Shown here: piece by piece, positions 52,001 to 61,600 of the stretch | How positions within the stretch are numbered: position 1 is the first letter of the stretch | How the letters are laid out: each line of letters begins with the position of its first letter | Source: Streptomyces qinglanensis | Lineage (GTDB): Bacteria > Actinomycetota > Actinomycetes > Streptomycetales > Streptomycetaceae | Reading direction: 5' to 3' | DNA: 64,000 bases | Assembly (NCBI RefSeq): GCF_900111245.1 | Contig: NZ_FOGO01000010.1 | Location: forward strand, 1 to 64,000 | Made by a program: the position numbers and the translations under genes | The notes under the pieces: model-generated | What the model was told of the DNA's origin: nothing | Seen by the model: only the letters and a program-made list of their open reading frames with translations | The model's database searches: none

Positions 52001-55000
52001 GCTGGTCGTCCATTCCCACATGTCCATCGGGGACAGTGGCTCGCCGGTGTAACTGCTGGTCCAGCCGCGGATGTCGAAGCCCGGTTCGACGGCGGGGCCC
52101 TCGTCGTAGACCCGGTCGAACACCTCGCGCCACTCCACGCCGCGTTCGCCGTCCCCGGCGGCGTCGGCGGTAGCGGCGACGGTGGCGGCTTCCGCGTCGG
52201 TGCCGGGGTCGGCGTCCCGCTGCGGGATCACATAGGCGACGAGTCGGCTGCCGTCCGCATCGGGCAGTACGACGGCCTCGCGCACCCCCCGGTGTTCGGC
52301 GAGCGCCGCGCCGACCTCGCCCAGCTCCACCCGGTGGCCGCGGATCTTGACCTGCTGGTCGGCGCGGCCGATGTACTCCAGTTCGCCACCGGGCAGCCAG
52401 CGCACCAGGTCGCCGGAGCGGTACTCGCGTCCGCCGGGGCCCTCGACGAACCGCTCGGCGTTCAGCTCCGGCCGGTCCAGATAGCCCAGGGTCACCCCGC
52501 TGCCCCCCACGTACAGCTCGCCGCGCACCCCGATCGGGCTGGGCTCGCCGTAGCCGTCGAGCACCCGCGCCGACAGGTCGGGCATGGGGACGCCGATGGG
52601 CGATCCGGACGAGGCCCACTCCAGGTCGGCCCGGGTGATCTCGCGGTAGGTGACGTGCACGGTGGTCTCGGTGATGCCGTACATGTTGACCAGCCGGGGC
52701 TGCCGGTCGCCGTGCCGGTCGAACCACGAGCGCAGCCCCGGTACGTCCAGCGCCTCGCCGCCGAAGGTCACCACGCGCAGGGCCAGTTCGCCCGGCGGTG
52801 CCGTCTCCTCGGCCGCGGCCAGGTGCCGGAAGGCCAGCGGTGTCTGGTTGAGGACGGTGACCCGCTCCTCGCGCAGCAGCCGGAGGAAGTCCTCCGGCGA
52901 ACGGCTGACGGCGTGCGGGACCACGACGAGGGTGCCGCCGTGCGTGAGCGCGCCGAACAGCTCCCACACCGACATGTCGAAGCTCGCGGAGTGGAACAGG
53001 GACCAGACGTCCTGCGGACCGAACCCGAACCAGTGGTCGGTCGCCGCGAACAGCCGGGTGAGGTTGGCGTGGCTGACCTGCACGCCCTTGGGCCTGCCGG
53101 TGGAGCCGGAGGTGTAGATGACGTACGCCGGATCCTGCGGCCCCGCGCCGGGCAGCCGCCCCGGCGCCTCCGCGGGCGGATGACCCTCGACGGTCACCAC
53201 CGCGGCACCGCCGGCCGCGAGGCGGTCGGTCAGATGCCGCTGGGTGACGACGAGCTGCGCCTTGCTGTCGTCGAGCAGATACTGGATCCGCTCGGCGGGG
53301 TAGGCCGGATCGATCGGCACGTAGGCCCCGCCCGCCTTGAGGATGCCCAGCACACCCGAGACCAGCTCCGGTGACCGCTCGGTCGCCAGCGCCACCAGCG
53401 TGCCGCGCCCCACGCCCCGGTCGCGCAGGACCCGGGCCAGGGCGTCGGACTGCTCGTCGATCTCGCGGTAGGTGAGTCCGATGCCCTCGTGCCGTACCGC
53501 CACCGCCTCGGGTGTGCGGCGTGCGTGCTCGGCGAACAGCTCGTGGGCCAGCTCGGCGGGCACGGGAACGGTGTCGGACTGCGGGCCCCACTCGTCCTCG
53601 ATCCGTGCCCGCTCCTGGTCGGTCATGACCGGCAGCGCGGCGATCGGGGAGTGCGCGTCGCGCCCCACGGCCTCCAGCACGGTGCGGTAGGCGGCCAGCA
53701 GCCGGTCGACGGTGTCGTGGTCGAACACCGCGGAGTTGTACTCGACCTCGACCAGCAGGTCGTCGTTCCGGTCGACGATGCTGATCCACAGGTCGAACTT
53801 GGAGGTGGCGTTGCGTACGCCGGAGATGCGCTCCACGGTCAGTCCGGCCGGAGAGCGCAGCGGACGGGCCGGCAGGAAGTTGAAGCAGACCTGGAACAGC
53901 GGGTTCTGGCTGAGGTAGCGCTCGGGCCGCAGATCCTCCACGATCGCCTCGAACGGGACCTCCTGGTTGCGCTGCGCGCCTGATGCGCCCTCCTGCACCG
54001 CGGCCACCAGCTCGGCGAAGGTCTGCTCCCCGTCGACCTCGGCGCGGTGCACCAGGGTGTTGACGAAGAACCCGATCAGCGGCTCGACGTCGGTGTGGGT
54101 GCGGTTGGTGACCGGCGACCCCACCGGGATGTCGCGCTGCCCGGTCCAGCGGTGCAGCAGCGCCTGGAGCGCCGCGAGCAGCACCGTGTACAGGCCGACG
54201 CCCTGGTCGCGGGCCAGCTCCTGGAGCCCGTCGCGCACCGTGCCGGGGAAGACCAGCTCGGCGTCGCCGCCCTCGAAGTTCTGCACGGCGGGGCGGGGCC
54301 GGTCGAAGGGCAGTTCCAGGTGCTCGGTGATGCCGGAGAGCCGCTCGCGCCAGTAGGAGAGCTGGTTCTCCAGCCGTTCGCCGCTCAGGTGCTCGCGCTG
54401 CCAGATGGCGAAGTCCGGGTACTGGATGGGCAGCTCCCGGAACGGCGAGGGCCGGCCCGCGTCGTAGGCGTCGTAGAGGGTCAGCAGCTCCTCCCAGAAC
54501 AGCCCCAGGGACCATCCGTCGACCACCACGTGGTGGGCGTTGAGGAAGACGACCCAGCGCTCCTCGGCCAGCCGGAAGAGCACGACCCGCAGCAGCGGCC
54601 CCTCGGCCAGGTCGAACGGCTCCCTGGCGAGCTCGGCGACGCGGGCGTCCAGCCGGTCGGGGTCCGCGCGCAGGTCGTGCGTGACGACCGGCACGGTCAG
54701 CTCCTCGGCAACCCGCTGCCAGGGCTCGCCGTTCTCGTCCGGCAGCGTGGTGCGCAGCGCCTCGTGCCGCCGCACGATCTCGTCCACCGCGCGGCCGATC
54801 AGGTCCGGGCGCAGCGGACCGCTGATGGCGAAGGTCATCACCACGTTGTAGGCCGGGCTGCCGGGCACCATCTGGTCGAGGAACCACAGCCTGCGCTGCG
54901 CGAACGACAGCGGGGGCCGGACCCCCGGATCACGCCGGGGGATGCCGCCGCCCGCGGCTGCCCCCGGCTGCCGACGGCCCCCGGCCAGCTTGGCCAGCAG

Positions 55001-55060
55001 CGCCCGCTTCTGCGGCGACAGCCGATCGCTGCCCGCGCCGGCCTTCTCGTCCAATGACAT
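49046..55060 (-). CDS. NRPS, C-A-(N-methyltransferase)-PCP-C
   Basis: A 2004-residue single-module NRPS with an extra C-terminal condensation-like domain. C1 (about 50-480) has an intact HHVVVDG at 176-182. The A domain (about 500-950 and 1385-1415) carries IYTSGSTGRPKG; residues at the ten pocket positions read D M W N T G M V H K, near the threonine code DFWNIGMVHK (from memory). An N-MT is inserted before A9-A10 (VLEIGCGTG at 1033-1041). The PCP serine is in LGGDS (1466). The last C domain (about 1540-1990) has SYLCLDG at 1677-1683 in place of HHxxxDG, so both His are lost. No thioesterase. ATG at 55060. It likely adds N-methyl-threonine or a relative and ends the chain. Confidence 0.92.
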   Translation of the reverse strand: MSLDEKAGAGSDRLSPQKRALLAKLAGGRRQPGAAAGGGIPRRDPGVRPPLSFAQRRLWFLDQMVPGSPAYNVVMTFAISGPLRPDLIGRAVDEIVRRHEALRTTLPDENGEPWQRVAEELTVPVVTHDLRADPDRLDARVAELAREPFDLAEGPLLRVVLFRLAEERWVVFLNAHHVVVDGWSLGLFWEELLTLYDAYDAGRPSPFRELPIQYPDFAIWQREHLSGERLENQLSYWRERLSGITEHLELPFDRPRPAVQNFEGGDAELVFPGTVRDGLQELARDQGVGLYTVLLAALQALLHRWTGQRDIPVGSPVTNRTHTDVEPLIGFFVNTLVHRAEVDGEQTFAELVAAVQEGASGAQRNQEVPFEAIVEDLRPERYLSQNPLFQVCFNFLPARPLRSPAGLTVERISGVRNATSKFDLWISIVDRNDDLLVEVEYNSAVFDHDTVDRLLAAYRTVLEAVGRDAHSPIAALPVMTDQERARIEDEWGPQSDTVPVPAELAHELFAEHARRTPEAVAVRHEGIGLTYREIDEQSDALARVLRDRGVGRGTLVALATERSPELVSGVLGILKAGGAYVPIDPAYPAERIQYLLDDSKAQLVVTQRHLTDRLAAGGAAVVTVEGHPPAEAPGRLPGAGPQDPAYVIYTSGSTGRPKGVQVSHANLTRLFAATDHWFGFGPQDVWSLFHSASFDMSVWELFGALTHGGTLVVVPHAVSRSPEDFLRLLREERVTVLNQTPLAFRHLAAAEETAPPGELALRVVTFGGEALDVPGLRSWFDRHGDRQPRLVNMYGITETTVHVTYREITRADLEWASSGSPIGVPMPDLSARVLDGYGEPSPIGVRGELYVGGSGVTLGYLDRPELNAERFVEGPGGREYRSGDLVRWLPGGELEYIGRADQQVKIRGHRVELGEVGAALAEHRGVREAVVLPDADGSRLVAYVIPQRDADPGTDAEAATVAATADAAGDGERGVEWREVFDRVYDEGPAVEPGFDIRGWTSSYTGEPLSPMDMWEWTTSTVDRVLELGPKRVLEIGCGTGLLLSRIAPHCAEYHGTDMSATAVRNLRETVVEPRPDLSDVELHVLPAHDLTAFGDGQFDTVVINSVVQYFPDPAYLREVIAGALRVVADGGTVFVGDVRALQVFDTFHADVELRRGDAAPGAAQARTRIRHAAAQDRELVLDPAFFDLLRRDHPGISRVETQLRRGERDNEMNRYRYDAVLHTGAPVAQQVPGTVLDWAADGTTLAAVEELIRTRDPEAVVVRGVPNARLADVVAARTALDRAGPEDPAPALPSDGAGPSDGGAVHPERWWRLAGRLGRTARLTWTPGAADGSYTVLLATPGTARRWIADRPAEHVRAEDTSTDPAFANTAAALLPQLRAHLKDRLPDYMVPSSYVPLTRFPINTNGKLDRTALPEPLPELADDAEDAVEPATATERALAEIWQEVLGAGRVGAGSNFFQLGGDSIHTIRVVTAARKRGLELTPQMLFQHGTLSELAAAVAADAEPAGAGAAGPADASDAAAVSAADVLDRLRADPAVEAVQPLAPFQSWALRTLLAHPTTGAFQVHRLTPMPRGMVDPEVFSAAATELARAYEALRTSFVWEGVEEPMQVVHREPRVEFEYADWRGLSPAEQDAELERHLAADRERGVDPAVPGGLRYFVADLDEEHCLMVTSLSYLCLDGWSYDIIARQFDAVIADLTAGRTPAPETGLRFADFVAETRARDRAAEADHWRRALAGLREPVALAPRVPGNRVGAEEGYGRQWISLPDDLAAGLRALVPERKTTLNTLFQAGWALTVGAFTGDGDRADVAHGMLLNGRSAALEGLDTMVGPTLNILPLRTRIDGAEPLPELLRRVMADMAQVGAHEYTVLDEALAHGELPPGELPCESYLVFQNVGIDTSERFPPGYYVTRMGFPLRVDVFPTSTMTLHMSYYRDLFTDETVRFLLGAYTEVMRALLEAGEAPVRDLLAAARRATAPTGPVSGFREGRFVIKDILALAGGGQ

Positions 55061-55110
55061 GGGGAGTGCTCCTTCTGCCGAGTTCGGTGGGGTGGGGGCC
55101 GGGGCGCAGG

Positions 55111-58100
55111 TCAGGCGAGCATGTCGGCGACGACGCTCTCGGGGAGCTCGTCGATCCGGTCGACCAGTTCGGCCTCGACGAGCCGGGCCATCGCAGCGAC
55201 GGTTCCGGCCTCGAACAGGCCACCGAGGTCGAGTTCGATCGGGAAGTGGTCCCGCAGCCGCGAGATGACCTGGGTGGCGAGGATCGAGTCGCCGCCCAGC
55301 TCGTGGAAGTCGTCCGCCGGTGCCACCGAGGCCAGTCCGAGCACCTCCGCGACCGCCTCGGCCACCATGGCCTCCAGGGCGCCGCCCTCGGCGGTGGCCG
55401 GTGCGGCCCCGCCGCCGTCCGGTGCGGCGGCGCGCCCGGCCGCGGGCGCCGTGGCCGTCGCGGCCGCCGCGGGCACGGCCGGCTCGACCGGTGCGGCGGT
55501 GTCGGTGGCACCGGCGTTCTCGGCCAGCAGCACCGACTCCAGCGCCCGGTCCTCGCGGGTGGCCAGCAGCGAGTAGGCCCTCACCGAGCCCAGTCCGGCC
55601 CGCTCCAGCGCCTGCCGCCACATCGGGGCGCTGAGCAGCGGCCCGTTCGGCAGCCGGGTGTCCTCGAACGACCACCAGCCCGGCATCAGCCCGAAGGTCA
55701 GGGTCGGGAACGGCTGCACCCGGGTGACCTCCAGCAGGATGAGGATGCCGCCGGGCCGCAGCAGGGACCGCGCGTTGGCCAGGGTGCGGTCGATGCGCGC
55801 GGTGGCGTGCAGGACGTTGGTGGCCAGCACCACGTCGTACTCGCCCCCGGCGAACCCCTGTGCTGCCGCGGGTCGTTCGATGTCCAGCACGGCGGTGTCC
55901 AGGAAGTCGTGCTCGCTGCCGTAGCGGTCGGCCCCGTAGCGGGTGAAGCCGCGGGAGATGTCGGTGTAGGTGTAGCGCACCCGGTCGCTGTAGGGGGACA
56001 GCGCGGGCAGCACCGAGGCGGTGGTGCCTCCGGTGCCCGCTCCCACCTCCACGACCGCCACCGGCACCTCCGGGTCGCGCTCCAGCCGGGCGGCCGTGTA
56101 GTCCGCGACCAGCCGGGCGACCAGCGCGTTGGCGTCCTGGTCGCTGTGGTAGACGCCCTCGACCGCGGTGAAGGAGCCGTCGGGGAACAGCACCTCGTGG
56201 GCCTTGCGCTTGCCGGTGAGCACGTCCGGATAGGCGTCCAGGCAGGTGGTGAGGAGCTTGGCGAAGCCGGCCATCTCCGGCCTGCGCTCCAGCAGCCCGC
56301 CGGTGAGGCGGTCCACCTCGGTCTCCTCCCACTGGAGGGTGGCCGCCGCGCACCGCTCGGTGGTGACGAAACCGTCGCCGTCCTCGGCGAGGTGCCCGGC
56401 GTCGACCAGGAGCCGCACCAATCCGGCGAGTTGCCGGTGGTGTTCGGCCACCACGCCGAGCCGCCCGATCAGTTCCTGGACGGTGTACCGCTCCCCCGCC
56501 GCGGCGAACACGCCCATCCGGCGCAGCGACGCCAGGAGCAACTGCTCGCACAGCGCCGCCAGCTCGTCCGCCAGCTCCTCGGCCTCCAGCGCGGCCCGCA
56601 GACTGGTGCGGTCCGGGTGCTCCGCCAGGTGTGCGGCCGCCGCGGCGTCCAGCTCCGGCAGCACGGACGGCACTCCGGGTGCGGTCTCCTCGGCGGGTCC
56701 GGCGGGCTGCGCGGAACCCCCGCCGCGGGCGCTGTCGGCGGAGGCGGCCGGGGACATCGGTGCCGAGCCGTCGGTGGGGCGTTCGATGGGCGTGCCGTCG
56801 GCCCACACGTGCGGGTAGCGGTGGCGCTCGAACGGGTAGCCCGGCAGCCCGATCCGGCGCGGCGCCGCACCCAGGTGCAGCCGTGCCCAGGACACCGGCT
56901 CCCCGGCCGCCCACTGCCTGGCTGCCTCGGCCAACGGTGGGGCCAGGTCCTGCGGTTCGGCGCTCTCCCCCGCCGCGATCCCCTCCAGCCGGTCGGCCAG
57001 CTCGGCGGTGGAGTCCGCGACCACGGCCGCGCGCTGCGCCATCGCCTCCCGCCCGACCTGCAGGGTGTAGGCCACATCGGCCAGGTCGGCACCGGCCAGC
57101 GGGCCGCGCAGCGCGGTGGCCAGCTCGGCGGCCTTGGCCCGCAGCCGCTCCTCGCTCCGCGCCGAGAGCGGCACCAGGTGCCGCCCGGGGCGGGCGGCCT
57201 GCGGCCGCGCGGGGGCCGGGAGGTCGGAGAGGACCAGGTGCGCGTTGGTGCCGCTGTAGCCGAAGGAGCTGACCGCGGCGTGCCGGCGGCCGTCCGGTCC
57301 CGGCACCCACGCGGACTCCTCGGTGGCCACCCGGACCGGCGCCGCGGAGAAGTCGATGTGCGGGCTGGGCGTGCTGAAGTTCGCCGCGGGCGGCACCGCC
57401 CCGGCCCGCATGCTCAGCAGCACCTTGATGACGCCGAGCACTCCGGCGGCGCCCATGGTGTGGCCGATGTTGGCCTTCACCGAGCCGATCGGGCAGTACC
57501 CGGTGCGGTCGGTGAGCCCCTCGAAGGCGGAGGTGATGCCCGCGATCTCGATGGGGTCCCCGAGCGTGGTGCCGGTGCCGTGCGCCTCGAAGTAGCCCAG
57601 GTCCTCGGCCGCGACGCCGCTGCGGTTCAGCACGCCGCGCAGCAGCCCGGCCTGCGCCTGGGTGCTGGGGGCCGTGATGCCGGAGGTGCGGCCGTCCTGG
57701 TTGGTGCCGCTCGCCCGGATCACCCCGTGCACCCGGTCGTTGTCCCGCAGCGCGTCGGACAGCCGCTTGAGGACGAGCATGCCCACGCCCTCCCCGACCA
57801 GCATGCCGTCGGCGGCCGCGTCGAAGGGACGGCACCTGCGGGTGCCCGAGACGGTGCCCAGGCTCTGCATGGTGAGGAACACACCCGGATGGTTGGCCGC
57901 GTACACACCGCCCGCGAGCACCAGGTCGGCCTCGTCGGACAGCAGCAGCCGGGCGGCGAGGTCGAGGGCCACCAGCGACGAGGAGCAGGCGGTGTCCATC
58001 GCCAGGGCCGGTCCGGCCAGGTCGAGGTGGTAGGCCAGCCGGGAGACCATCACGCTGGTGTCGGAGCCGAGCAGCGAGTGCGCGTTGTACTCCGCCTGGG

Positions 58101-58674
58101 GCGCCAGCCCGGTGGTGCCCACGACGGTGCCCACCCGCTGCCCGCGCAGGGTGGCGGCGTCGATCGCGGCGTCCTCCAGGGCGTGGTAGCTGGACTCCAG
58201 CAGCACGCGCTGGGCCGCGTCCATGGCCGCGGCCTCGGTCGGCGCGATCCGGAAGAACCCCGGGTCGAACGCGTCGGTGTCCGGCATCGCTCCGTAGCGG
58301 GGCAGCGCCGCGCCGGGGAACGCCTCCTGGAACATCCGCACCGCGACCGGGTCGTCGATCTCCCGGGTGACGTCGCGGCCCTCCCGCACCAGGTCCCAGA
58401 ACTCCTCCGGGCCGGCGGCGCCGCCGGTCCGGCAGTGCAGCCCGACGATCGCCACCTCCTCCTGGGGGCCCTGCGCGGCCAGTACCGACTCCACATGTGC
58501 GGCGAGCCGGCCGATGTCGGGGTGGTCGGCGACCACCCCGCTGGAGAGGTTCGTCCCCAGCTCCGTGTTGATCGCCTCGACCAGCGAAACCGACCTGGCC
58601 AGGTCCAGTCCCGCAATGGTGGTCAGATTCAGCTTGGCCGCGGCCTCCTCGACCACGCGCACAATCTCGGACAT
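55111..58674 (-). CDS. Trans-AT PKS protein: ACP-like, KS, C-methyltransferase, ACP
   Basis: A 1187-residue protein. Residues 5-66 resemble a carrier protein with Ser in LARSVSLVEA, where the usual Asp before Ser is Arg. The KS (about 72-495) is complete: Cys 230 in DTACSSS, His 365 in HGTGT, His 405 in NIGH. No AT follows, only a docking linker. A SAM methyltransferase domain comes next (about 640-1020; VVEVGAGTGGTTASVL), then an ACP with Ser 1130 in LGGDSI. No KR, DH or ER is present, so the product should be a 2-methyl-3-oxoacyl chain handed to the NRPS. ATG at 58674 with GGGAGGGAG upstream; the gap to the NRPS gene is 50 bases. Confidence 0.9.
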   Translation of the reverse strand: MSEIVRVVEEAAAKLNLTTIAGLDLARSVSLVEAINTELGTNLSSGVVADHPDIGRLAAHVESVLAAQGPQEEVAIVGLHCRTGGAAGPEEFWDLVREGRDVTREIDDPVAVRMFQEAFPGAALPRYGAMPDTDAFDPGFFRIAPTEAAAMDAAQRVLLESSYHALEDAAIDAATLRGQRVGTVVGTTGLAPQAEYNAHSLLGSDTSVMVSRLAYHLDLAGPALAMDTACSSSLVALDLAARLLLSDEADLVLAGGVYAANHPGVFLTMQSLGTVSGTRRCRPFDAAADGMLVGEGVGMLVLKRLSDALRDNDRVHGVIRASGTNQDGRTSGITAPSTQAQAGLLRGVLNRSGVAAEDLGYFEAHGTGTTLGDPIEIAGITSAFEGLTDRTGYCPIGSVKANIGHTMGAAGVLGVIKVLLSMRAGAVPPAANFSTPSPHIDFSAAPVRVATEESAWVPGPDGRRHAAVSSFGYSGTNAHLVLSDLPAPARPQAARPGRHLVPLSARSEERLRAKAAELATALRGPLAGADLADVAYTLQVGREAMAQRAAVVADSTAELADRLEGIAAGESAEPQDLAPPLAEAARQWAAGEPVSWARLHLGAAPRRIGLPGYPFERHRYPHVWADGTPIERPTDGSAPMSPAASADSARGGGSAQPAGPAEETAPGVPSVLPELDAAAAAHLAEHPDRTSLRAALEAEELADELAALCEQLLLASLRRMGVFAAAGERYTVQELIGRLGVVAEHHRQLAGLVRLLVDAGHLAEDGDGFVTTERCAAATLQWEETEVDRLTGGLLERRPEMAGFAKLLTTCLDAYPDVLTGKRKAHEVLFPDGSFTAVEGVYHSDQDANALVARLVADYTAARLERDPEVPVAVVEVGAGTGGTTASVLPALSPYSDRVRYTYTDISRGFTRYGADRYGSEHDFLDTAVLDIERPAAAQGFAGGEYDVVLATNVLHATARIDRTLANARSLLRPGGILILLEVTRVQPFPTLTFGLMPGWWSFEDTRLPNGPLLSAPMWRQALERAGLGSVRAYSLLATREDRALESVLLAENAGATDTAAPVEPAVPAAAATATAPAAGRAAAPDGGGAAPATAEGGALEAMVAEAVAEVLGLASVAPADDFHELGGDSILATQVISRLRDHFPIELDLGGLFEAGTVAAMARLVEAELVDRIDELPESVVADMLA

Positions 58675-58691
58675 GTCTCTCCCTCCCGGAT

Positions 58692-61600
58692 TCAGGCGCC
58701 TGCCCACTCGGTCAGTGCGCGGTGGTTGGCCCGGTCCCTGTCCTCCGCGGCCGTCGCCGCCGCCTTGCGCAGCCGCAGCAGCACCGGGCGGGTCCACCCG
58801 CGGCGGGACGGCTCGGCGAGTCCGTCCTGCTCCAGCAGCGGGTCGAGCACGGCCGGCGGTGCGGTGACCCGCTCGACGACCAGGCGGGCCGAGCCCAGCA
58901 GCGCCACCCACGAGTCGACGCTGGGCACCAGCACCCCGGCGGCCCGGTCGTCGAGGTCGCCGCGCAGGGTGCCGACGTGGTCGGCGAGCAGCATCCGGCC
59001 GCCGTCGATCAGTGCGGTGTCGATCCGGGCGAGCAGGTCCCGCTTGCGGCGTACGGTCACCAGCGGGCCCAGGGCGACCACCAGGTCGTAGGTGCCGGGC
59101 AGGGCCTCGTCGGGGCTCGCGGGTACGGAGTGCAGCACCGCCGTGCCCTGCTGCGCGGCGAGCGCGGCGAGTTGTTCGCCTCCGCCGCCGCCCACGTCGG
59201 CGATCGCGCCCACCGCGGCGAGGTTCTCCGGGGCGAGCAGCGCGGCCCAGGAGTCCCCGCCCGCCTCGGCTCCGCCCGGGGCGGAGTGCGGGGCGGCAGC
59301 GGTGTCGGGTATCCGGTCGGCCAGCAGCCCCAGCAGGTGCTCCGCCAGGGCGCCCGCCGTCGCCTGGTCGAAGACCAGGGTCACCGGCAGCCGCAGGCCC
59401 GTTGCCTGGTCGAGCCGGTTGCGCAGTTCCACCGCGGTCAGCGAGTCGAATCCCAGCTCGGCGAATCCGCTGTCCGCTTCGATGTGTTCGGGTTCGAAGC
59501 CGGGCAGGACGGCCGCCACCTCCTGGGCGACCAGCGCCAGCAGCAGGGTGCGGCGCCGGTCCGGCGCGGCACCCGCGAGCTGCTCCAGCAGCGGTCCGGG
59601 GGCGCCGGTACCGGTCGCCGCGGCCGGGCTGTCGGTACCGGTGTCCGCCGCTGAGGCGCCTGCCGCGGGGCCGGTGCCGGCGCCCGGGTCGGCGCCTTGC
59701 GGCGGTGCCGTACCCGGAGCCCCGGCAGCCCGGGCAGCCCCGGGTGTTGCCGTACCGGCGGCGGGGGGTGCCGCGGGTCCGGCGGCCGGGGCCGCGGTGT
59801 CCTGGCGTACCAGGCTGCGCAGCACCGGGTGCACGGGGGCGGCCCGCAGTGCGGCGAGGTCCAGCCGCATCGGCACGGCCAGCTCCGCCGGTCCGGCCAC
59901 GGCCGCGTCGAACAGCGCCGCGCCCTCCTGGTCGGAGAGCATCCGGAAGCCGCTGCGGACCATCATGGCGGTGGCCCGCTCGTCCTCCAGCAGGTCCCGG
60001 GTGAGGTCGCTGACGCTGGCCCACAGTCCGAACGCGACGGAGAGTCCCGGCAGCCCGTCGGTGCGGCGGCGCCGGGCCAGTGCGTCCAGGAACGCGTTGG
60101 CCGCCGCGTAGTTGGACTGCCCCGGGTTGCCGAGCACCCCGGCGGCGCCGGAGAACGTCACGAAGACGTCCGGATCGGCCGCGCGGGTCAGCTCGTCCAG
60201 GACGACGGCCGCGTCCAGCTTGGCCCGCAGCACGGGCGCGAGCCGGGCGCGGGTCTGGCCGGCGAGCATGCCGTCGTCCAGCGCCCCGACCGCCTGCACC
60301 ACACCGGTGAGCGGGTGGTCGGCGGGGATCCCGGCCAGCACCTCGGCCACCTGGTCCCGGACGGTCGCGTCGCAGCGCGCCAGCCGGACCTCGGCGCCCA
60401 GCGCGGTGAGTTCGGCGGCCAGTGCGCGGGCGCCGGGCGCGGAGTCGCCCCGGCGGGAGGCGAGCACCAGGTGCCGCACACCGTGCGCGGTGACCAGGTT
60501 CCGCGCGATGACCGACCCCAGCGTGCCGGTGCCGCCCGCGACGAGCACGGTGCCGCCGGGCGCGAAGGTACGGGGGAGGGTGAGCACGATCCGGCCGATG
60601 TGCCGGCCCCGGCTCATGGTGCGCATCGCGTCCCGGGCGCGGCGGACGTCGAGCACGGTGCGCGTCGGCGGCGGCAGCACGCCGCGCTCGAACAGCGGCA
60701 GCAGCGCGTCGAACATGGCGCCGATCCGCTCCGGTCCCGCCTCGACGAGGTCGAACGCCTGGTAGCGGACGCCCGGATGGCTCGACTCGACGTCCCCGGC
60801 GGGCCGGATGTCGGTCTTGCCCATCTCGACGAACCGCCCGCCGCGCGGCAGCAGGCGCAGCGAGGCGTCGATGTGCTCGCCGGTCAGCGAGTTGAGGACG
60901 ACGTCCACGCCGCGGTTGCTGCTCTCGGCCGCGAACGCGGCGGCGTAGCCGGTGTCGCGCGAGGAGCGGACCAGCGAGGCGGGCACGCCCATGGCCCGCA
61001 CTTCGGCGTGCTTGGCCGGTGCCGCCGTGGCGAACACGTCGGCGCCCAGATGGTCGGCGAGCCGCACCGCGGCGCTGCCCACCCCGCCTGCGGCGGCGTG
61101 CACCAGCACCGACTCGCCGGCCCGCAGTCCGGCCAGCTCGACCAGTCCGTAGTAGGCGGTCAGGTACGCCACGGGTGCGGAGGCGGCCTCCGCCCAGGTC
61201 CAGCCGGCGGGGATGTGCCGCACGGTCCGCGCGTCGGTCACGCAGACCGGTCCGATGCCGCCGGGCAGCAGGCCGAACACCCGGTCGCCGACGGCCAGTC
61301 CGGTGACGCCGGGGCCGACCTCGGTGACCACACCGGCGCCCTCGGCGCCGAGCACCAGGTCGCCGGGGTACATGCCGAGCGCCCCGAGCACGTCGCGGAA
61401 GTTGAGCGCGGCGGCACGGACGGCGACCCGTACCTGTCCGGCGGCGAGCGGCCGTGCGGCATCCGGGGCGGGTACCAGCGCCAGGTTCTCCAGGGTGCCG
61501 GGCGCCGTGGAGTCCAGCCGCCAGGTCGGGGTGCCGGGCACCTCCAGGCCCGGGTCGTCGGCGGCCCGCACCAGCCGCGGCACCAGCACCCGGCCGCCGC

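Noticed and set aside
49268..53374. A 1368-codon open frame on the plus strand
   Set aside because: Entirely antisense to the NRPS gene, with no domain and GC-driven codon use. The NRPS on the other strand has every expected motif.
55054..59091. A 1345-codon open frame on the plus strand
   Set aside because: Antisense to the PKS genes and without similarity to known domains.
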